Positions 60,049 through 64,000 of a DNA stretch of 64,000 nt are shown here, piece after piece. Where the stretch lies: positions 9,069 through 73,068 of the forward strand of contig DAKD01000002.1 in the NCBI GenBank assembly GCA_002499085.1. The letters are read 5' to 3'. The DNA is from Methanomassiliicoccales archaeon UBA280 (lineage in GTDB: Archaea > Thermoplasmatota > Thermoplasmata > SG8-5). Both the position numbers and the translations under genes were made by a program. Within the stretch, counting starts at the first letter, position 1. Each line of letters starts with the position of its first letter. The notes beneath the pieces are model-generated. The model was not told the origin of the DNA. It searched no databases and worked only from the letters and a program-made list of their open reading frames with translations.

Positions 60049-61050
60049 ATGAAAATATTGATTGCTGAAGATGATGATGTGTCCAGATTCCTTCTGGGGC
60101 GGCTTCTTGAAAAGATGGGACATGACCCGATATTGACAACCAATGGCCTTGAAGCATTGAAAGTATACAAAGAAAATGATTTTGATATGGCAATCCTGGA
60201 TTGGATGATGCCAATTATGGACGGAATAGAACTTTGCATGAAAATCAGGGAACTGGAAGAAGGTATGGATACCCCCACATATATATTCATGGTAACCGCA
60301 AAGTCAGACGACAAAGATCTGGTGCACGCGTTAGAGGCGGGCGTGGATGATTTTCTCACAAAGCCCGTGGATAAAAAGAAGCTGGAAAGCAGGATTGAAA
60401 GAGGCCTTCTTTATCAAACACTCTTAAAATCAGAGAACAGGGAAAAGCAAGAGCCATATCTCATTCTGACAGAAGAGCACAATGTTATTCGACGCATGAT
60501 CCACATTCTTGATGTAATTTACGATAAATTGGAATCGGGAATTTCAGAAGAGACATTGGAATGGTCAGCTTCCACTTTGAATTTTCTGTTTTCGAAAATT
60601 CATCATGGTAAGGAAGACCAGTATTTTCATTTGTTTATCAACTCGCTTACTGCCGAGCATGATTTTTGGTTCAGCGACGCTTCTGAATCCTCATTTTCGA
60701 TCATTACAAACGAGCATAAATATATCGAATCGGGATTAATGGTTTTAACAGAACAAATTTCTGAATCTTTCTCTGATGCCGAGTTTGAAATTTCTTCCTT
60801 GAAATTATCCCTTAAAGAACAAACTGGATTGTTGCTTCGACATATGTACAAAGAGGAGAAATATTTTTTTCCGTTCGTTCAGAAATACCTTGCCGATGAT
60901 GACCAAATGAAACTTCTTATAAAATTCGAAGAGATTGATTCAATGTTTGGAAAACAATATATTAATCGGATAGTGAATGAAATAGCACAATTATTAAAAC
61001 TTGTAACTGAGAATGAAGATAATATAACGACCTGGAAACCAAGCGAATGA
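60049..61050 (+). CDS. Response regulator with C-terminal hemerythrin-like domain
   Basis: A 333-residue protein. A receiver domain (about 1-125) has the acidic pocket EDDD, phospho-acceptor Asp51 in AILDWMMP and conserved Lys in FLTKPVD. A hemerythrin-like helical domain (about 145-325) has the iron-ligand pattern H-N (EEHNVIRRMI), HH-G-K-E (IHHGKED), E-H-K (NEHKYIESG) and RHMYKEE. It could couple phosphorylation to oxygen or iron sensing. It is first in a three-gene phosphorelay, with GAGGCG before the ATG. The composition is AT-richer than the flanking archaeal genes. Confidence 0.85.
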   Translation: MKILIAEDDDVSRFLLGRLLEKMGHDPILTTNGLEALKVYKENDFDMAILDWMMPIMDGIELCMKIRELEEGMDTPTYIFMVTAKSDDKDLVHALEAGVDDFLTKPVDKKKLESRIERGLLYQTLLKSENREKQEPYLILTEEHNVIRRMIHILDVIYDKLESGISEETLEWSASTLNFLFSKIHHGKEDQYFHLFINSLTAEHDFWFSDASESSFSIITNEHKYIESGLMVLTEQISESFSDAEFEISSLKLSLKEQTGLLLRHMYKEEKYFFPFVQKYLADDDQMKLLIKFEEIDSMFGKQYINRIVNEIAQLLKLVTENEDNITTWKPSE

Positions 61051-61126
61051 ATACCTTATGATTGCATGATAGGTTAATGTTCCGGTTTACGAAAATCATG
61101 TGAAACCGGCATATTGGGAGAAAATA

Positions 61127-63643
61127 ATGACACGAGGCAGCATTAAAAAGGACGTTACAGTTCGTAACGGGGTAGACAATGGGCTGGAAAAAACCAGAAA
61201 AGAACTTGCTGCCAGTAAACAAGCCGCTGATGAGGCCTTGGAATACGCCGACAGCATAATCAACACAGTGCGCGAGCCCTTGATCGTTCTGAATCAATTT
61301 TTGGAAGTGGTTTCGGCCAGCCGTTCTTTCTACGAAGTATTCAAGGTAGAACCGAAAGATACTGTGGGGCAGCTTATCTATAACCTGGGAAATCACCAGT
61401 GGAATATTCCAAAACTGCGGGAGCTGCTGGAAACCATTCTACCCCAAAAAACAACTTTTGACAATTATGAAGTGGAGCATAATTTTTCGACAATCGGCAG
61501 GCGTATCATGCTCTTAAATGCCAGGCAAATTGAACGAGGGATGGGTAAGGAGCGCATTATTCTTCTGGCCATAGAGGATATCACCGAACGAAAAGAGATA
61601 GAGATCGGCCTGGAAAAAACTCGAAAAGAGCTTGAGGTCATTAAAAAATCAGCAGATGATGCCCTTGAATATGCCAATAGCACCATTAATACTATCCGCG
61701 AACCCTTAATCGTTCTGGACCAAGATTTGAAAGTTGTCTCGGCAAGCCGGGCATTCTATGAAGTTTTCAAAGTCAACCCTCAAGAAACAGTCGGACAGCT
61801 TATTTACAATCTGGGAAATCATCAGTGGGACATACCCAAACTGCGGGAACTTCTGGAAACTGTCCTTCCCCAAAAGGCAACCTTTGATAACTATGAAGTG
61901 GAACATGATTTTTCTACAATTGGCCGGCGAGTGATGCTTCTAAATGCCCGGCAAATTCAAAGAGTATTGGGCAAAGAGCGTATCATCCTCCTAGCCATAG
62001 AGGACATAACCGAGCGCAAACTCATGGAAGAGGAAATCATTGCAGCAAAAATGGTGGCTGAAGCCGCATCAGAGACAAAAAGTGAATTTCTGGCCAATAT
62101 GAGTCATGAGATAAGGACACCGATGAATGGAATCACTGGCATGATAGACCTCACTTTGGACAGCGATCTTACATCTGAACAACGTGAATATCTGGAATTG
62201 GCAAAAGACTCAGCCTTCACTTTGCTTGCATTAATCAACGACATTTTGGACTTCTCCAAAATAGAAGCGAAAAAACTGGACATTGAGAATGTTGATTTCG
62301 ATCTGCATGAAACCATTGACCAGACCATGCGAGTTTTGGGTATGGAAGCGGACAAGAAAGGAGTGGAACTTACCTATGAAATTGATCCGAAAATAAATTA
62401 TTCTCTGAAAGGTGATTCCTTGCGATTGAAACAGGTTCTTTCAAACCTTGTTAAAAATGCAATCAAATTCACCGAAAAGGGACATGTGTATTTTAGAGTG
62501 AGCGAGGAGAAATCTGTCAACGATGTCAAGACACTTCTCTTCAGCGTTGAGGATACAGGCATAGGCATTCCAAAAGCCAAATTGCAAATGATATTCGATA
62601 AATTCACCCAGGCGGATGGCTCCACGACGAGGAAATATGGCGGTACAGGACTCGGGTTGACGATATCGAAAAGCCTATTGGACCTCATGGGAGGGTCAAT
62701 TTGGGTGGAAAGCGAAGAAGGCGTGGGAAGCACTTTTAAAATGCTCATCCCATTTGCAGAAGGGAACAAAATCGAACATTTTCCGGTGCATACAGAGGAC
62801 CTGCAAGGCTTGAATGCACTAATAATTGATGACAATTTTGTTAATCGGTTGATCTTAAGGCGGAACCTGGAATCATGGGGAATGAATGTGTTTGAGACTA
62901 CGGGAGGTCAGGAAGGTATTGACCTGATTGAAAAATTCAAAGGCACACAAAAGGAATTCCATATTTTGATGCTGGATTGCCTGATGCCCGGAATCGACGG
63001 ATTTGAGGTAATGAGGCAGCTTAAAGAGAAGGGAATGAAAGACATAACAATTATCATGCTCAGCAGCCTGGACCAGAGGGGCATCAAGGAGAGAAGCAGG
63101 GAGTTGGGTATTTCGGAATTCCTTATGAAGCCGATAAGTTCGTCCGCGCTCCTTAACTCAGTAATGAATGTTCTAAGCAGGGGGGGCATGGCCTTACCTA
63201 AAATCAAGAAGATCAAGACCGAGCCCGAAATTACAATTCTGATTCCAATGCATACCCGAATTCTTCTGGCAGAGGACAACTCTGTAAACAGGAAATTGGC
63301 AGTAAGGCTTTTAGAAAAAATCGGGCTTTCCCCGAAGACCGCGGTGAATGGAGAAGAAATCCTCAAGGCTCTGGAGAAAGAACGCTTTGATATAATTCTA
63401 ATGGACATCCAGATGCCTGTGATGGATGGGATTGAAGCGACAAAAATAATAAGGGAAACAGAGAAGAACACTGGACACCACATCACGATTGTCGCACTGA
63501 CAGCTCACGCGATGAAGGGAGACAGGGAACGATTCTTGGGGGCTGGAATGGATGATTATCTGTCCAAGCCTCTTAATTCAAAAGACCTGTACAATACAAT
63601 TAAAAAATATGCTCCGAAGGAAGAGGGGAAAAATGATAATTGA
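61127..63643 (+). CDS. Hybrid histidine kinase: PAS-PAS-HisKA-HATPase-REC-REC
   Basis: An 838-residue soluble kinase. Two almost identical 142-residue PAS units (19-160 and 161-302) precede HisKA with phospho-acceptor His327 (NMSHEIRTP), HATPase (N box LVKNAIKF, G boxes DTGIGIP and GGTGLGL), REC1 with Asp617 (LMLDC) and REC2 with Asp760 (ILMDI). No membrane helix, so it senses a cytosolic cue. The start at 61127 has GGGAG six bases upstream; a GTG at 61100 is the alternative. The Hpt gene overlaps its end by eleven bases. The domain order is typically bacterial. Confidence 0.92.
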   Translation: MTRGSIKKDVTVRNGVDNGLEKTRKELAASKQAADEALEYADSIINTVREPLIVLNQFLEVVSASRSFYEVFKVEPKDTVGQLIYNLGNHQWNIPKLRELLETILPQKTTFDNYEVEHNFSTIGRRIMLLNARQIERGMGKERIILLAIEDITERKEIEIGLEKTRKELEVIKKSADDALEYANSTINTIREPLIVLDQDLKVVSASRAFYEVFKVNPQETVGQLIYNLGNHQWDIPKLRELLETVLPQKATFDNYEVEHDFSTIGRRVMLLNARQIQRVLGKERIILLAIEDITERKLMEEEIIAAKMVAEAASETKSEFLANMSHEIRTPMNGITGMIDLTLDSDLTSEQREYLELAKDSAFTLLALINDILDFSKIEAKKLDIENVDFDLHETIDQTMRVLGMEADKKGVELTYEIDPKINYSLKGDSLRLKQVLSNLVKNAIKFTEKGHVYFRVSEEKSVNDVKTLLFSVEDTGIGIPKAKLQMIFDKFTQADGSTTRKYGGTGLGLTISKSLLDLMGGSIWVESEEGVGSTFKMLIPFAEGNKIEHFPVHTEDLQGLNALIIDDNFVNRLILRRNLESWGMNVFETTGGQEGIDLIEKFKGTQKEFHILMLDCLMPGIDGFEVMRQLKEKGMKDITIIMLSSLDQRGIKERSRELGISEFLMKPISSSALLNSVMNVLSRGGMALPKIKKIKTEPEITILIPMHTRILLAEDNSVNRKLAVRLLEKIGLSPKTAVNGEEILKALEKERFDIILMDIQMPVMDGIEATKIIRETEKNTGHHITIVALTAHAMKGDRERFLGAGMDDYLSKPLNSKDLYNTIKKYAPKEEGKNDN

Positions 63644-63998
63644 ACAATACCTGGATATAGCGGATTTTTCACAGCGCGTGGATGGTGACACCGAACTGAT
63701 GGTAGAGCTATACCAATTATTTTTGGAGGACTCGGAAAAATTAATGGCTAATATCGCAGACAGTGTAGAGAGAAACGATGCCGGAGCATTGAGAACCTCC
63801 GCTCACACGCTCAAAGGTTCGTCAGCAGCCGTTTCAGCCTGGGTCTTGCAGGACATATCGAGTGAAATGGAAAATATGGCAATTTCCAATGACCTTTCAA
63901 ATGCAAAGTCAGAAAGAGATAAATTGATCCATTGCTATGAAATGACAATTGCTGAAATCCAATCCGCCCTCGAAAAAGTGAGGGCTCCCCAACGCTAA
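63633..63998 (+). CDS. Hpt (histidine phosphotransfer) protein
   Basis: A 121-residue helical protein. The Hpt signature is SAHTLKGSS, with phospho-acceptor His58. It would pass phosphate from the second receiver of the kinase to another receiver, probably the hemerythrin-linked regulator two genes upstream. It begins inside the kinase gene (eleven-base overlap) behind GAAGAGGGG. The stop is at 63996-63998, at the window edge, so the protein is complete. Confidence 0.93.
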   Translation: MIIEQYLDIADFSQRVDGDTELMVELYQLFLEDSEKLMANIADSVERNDAGALRTSAHTLKGSSAAVSAWVLQDISSEMENMAISNDLSNAKSERDKLIHCYEMTIAEIQSALEKVRAPQR

Positions 63999-64000
63999 AG

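Overview
The window is archaeal chromosomal DNA, most likely from a GC-rich member of the Thermoplasmatota. The evidence is its information-processing genes: EF-1alpha beside ribosomal protein uS10, proteasome-activating nucleotidase, Orc1/Cdc6, Hel308, MBF1, Nob1, Tsr3, archaeal ThrRS, archaeal Elp3, tRNA G10 methyltransferase and type II GAPDH. Many transcription units have a TATA box about 26 bases before the start codon, so many first genes look leaderless, while genes inside operons carry Shine-Dalgarno (SD) motifs. The phylum is an inference; no 16S rRNA or tRNA gene was seen.

Layout. 1-10.6 kb: PfkB kinase (partial), AdoHcy hydrolase, Rab-like GTPase, a RecQ-C/HRDC-like protein, HypE, a giant membrane-anchored beta-propeller protein and Hel308. 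10.6-16.8 kb: a CTAG-rich inverted-repeat element, M29 aminopeptidase, a zinc-ribbon membrane protein, a threonine-dehydrogenase-like SDR, Memo and Elp3. 17-26 kb: a KaiC-like coiled-coil ATPase, Nob1, Orc1/Cdc6, an OB-fold protein, translin, a deacetylase and a TPR protein. 26-39.6 kb: uS10, EF-1alpha, PAN, MBF1, ThrRS, an ABC-F ATPase, dCMP deaminase, rhomboid, Trm-G10 and an M50 protease.

39.6-45.3 kb is an accessory island. It holds dispersed structured repeats, a gene remnant, an AbiE toxin-antitoxin pair with duplicated operator-like repeats, a truncated thrombospondin-type surface protein, and an AT-rich block containing a gingipain-like protein of mosaic composition. 45.3-53.0 kb carries a seven-gene minus-strand operon: a PH-like/winged-helix protein, a V4R sensor, a KaiC-like ATPase, a roadblock-like protein, a large zinc-finger coiled-coil protein and two paralogous unknowns. 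This is the best candidate here for an undescribed signalling system. 53.1-53.9 kb is a TumE-like toxin-antitoxin pair.

54-59.9 kb returns to housekeeping genes (ion transporter, TPR, Tsr3, TrmO, GAPDH, HD hydrolase). It is interrupted by a four-helix-bundle (S23) gene between inverted G-rich repeats and by an IS200/IS605-like hairpin remnant beside a Trm112 gene. 60-64 kb is an AT-richer three-gene phosphorelay: a response regulator with a hemerythrin domain, a hybrid histidine kinase and an Hpt protein. It is bacterial in style and probably acquired.
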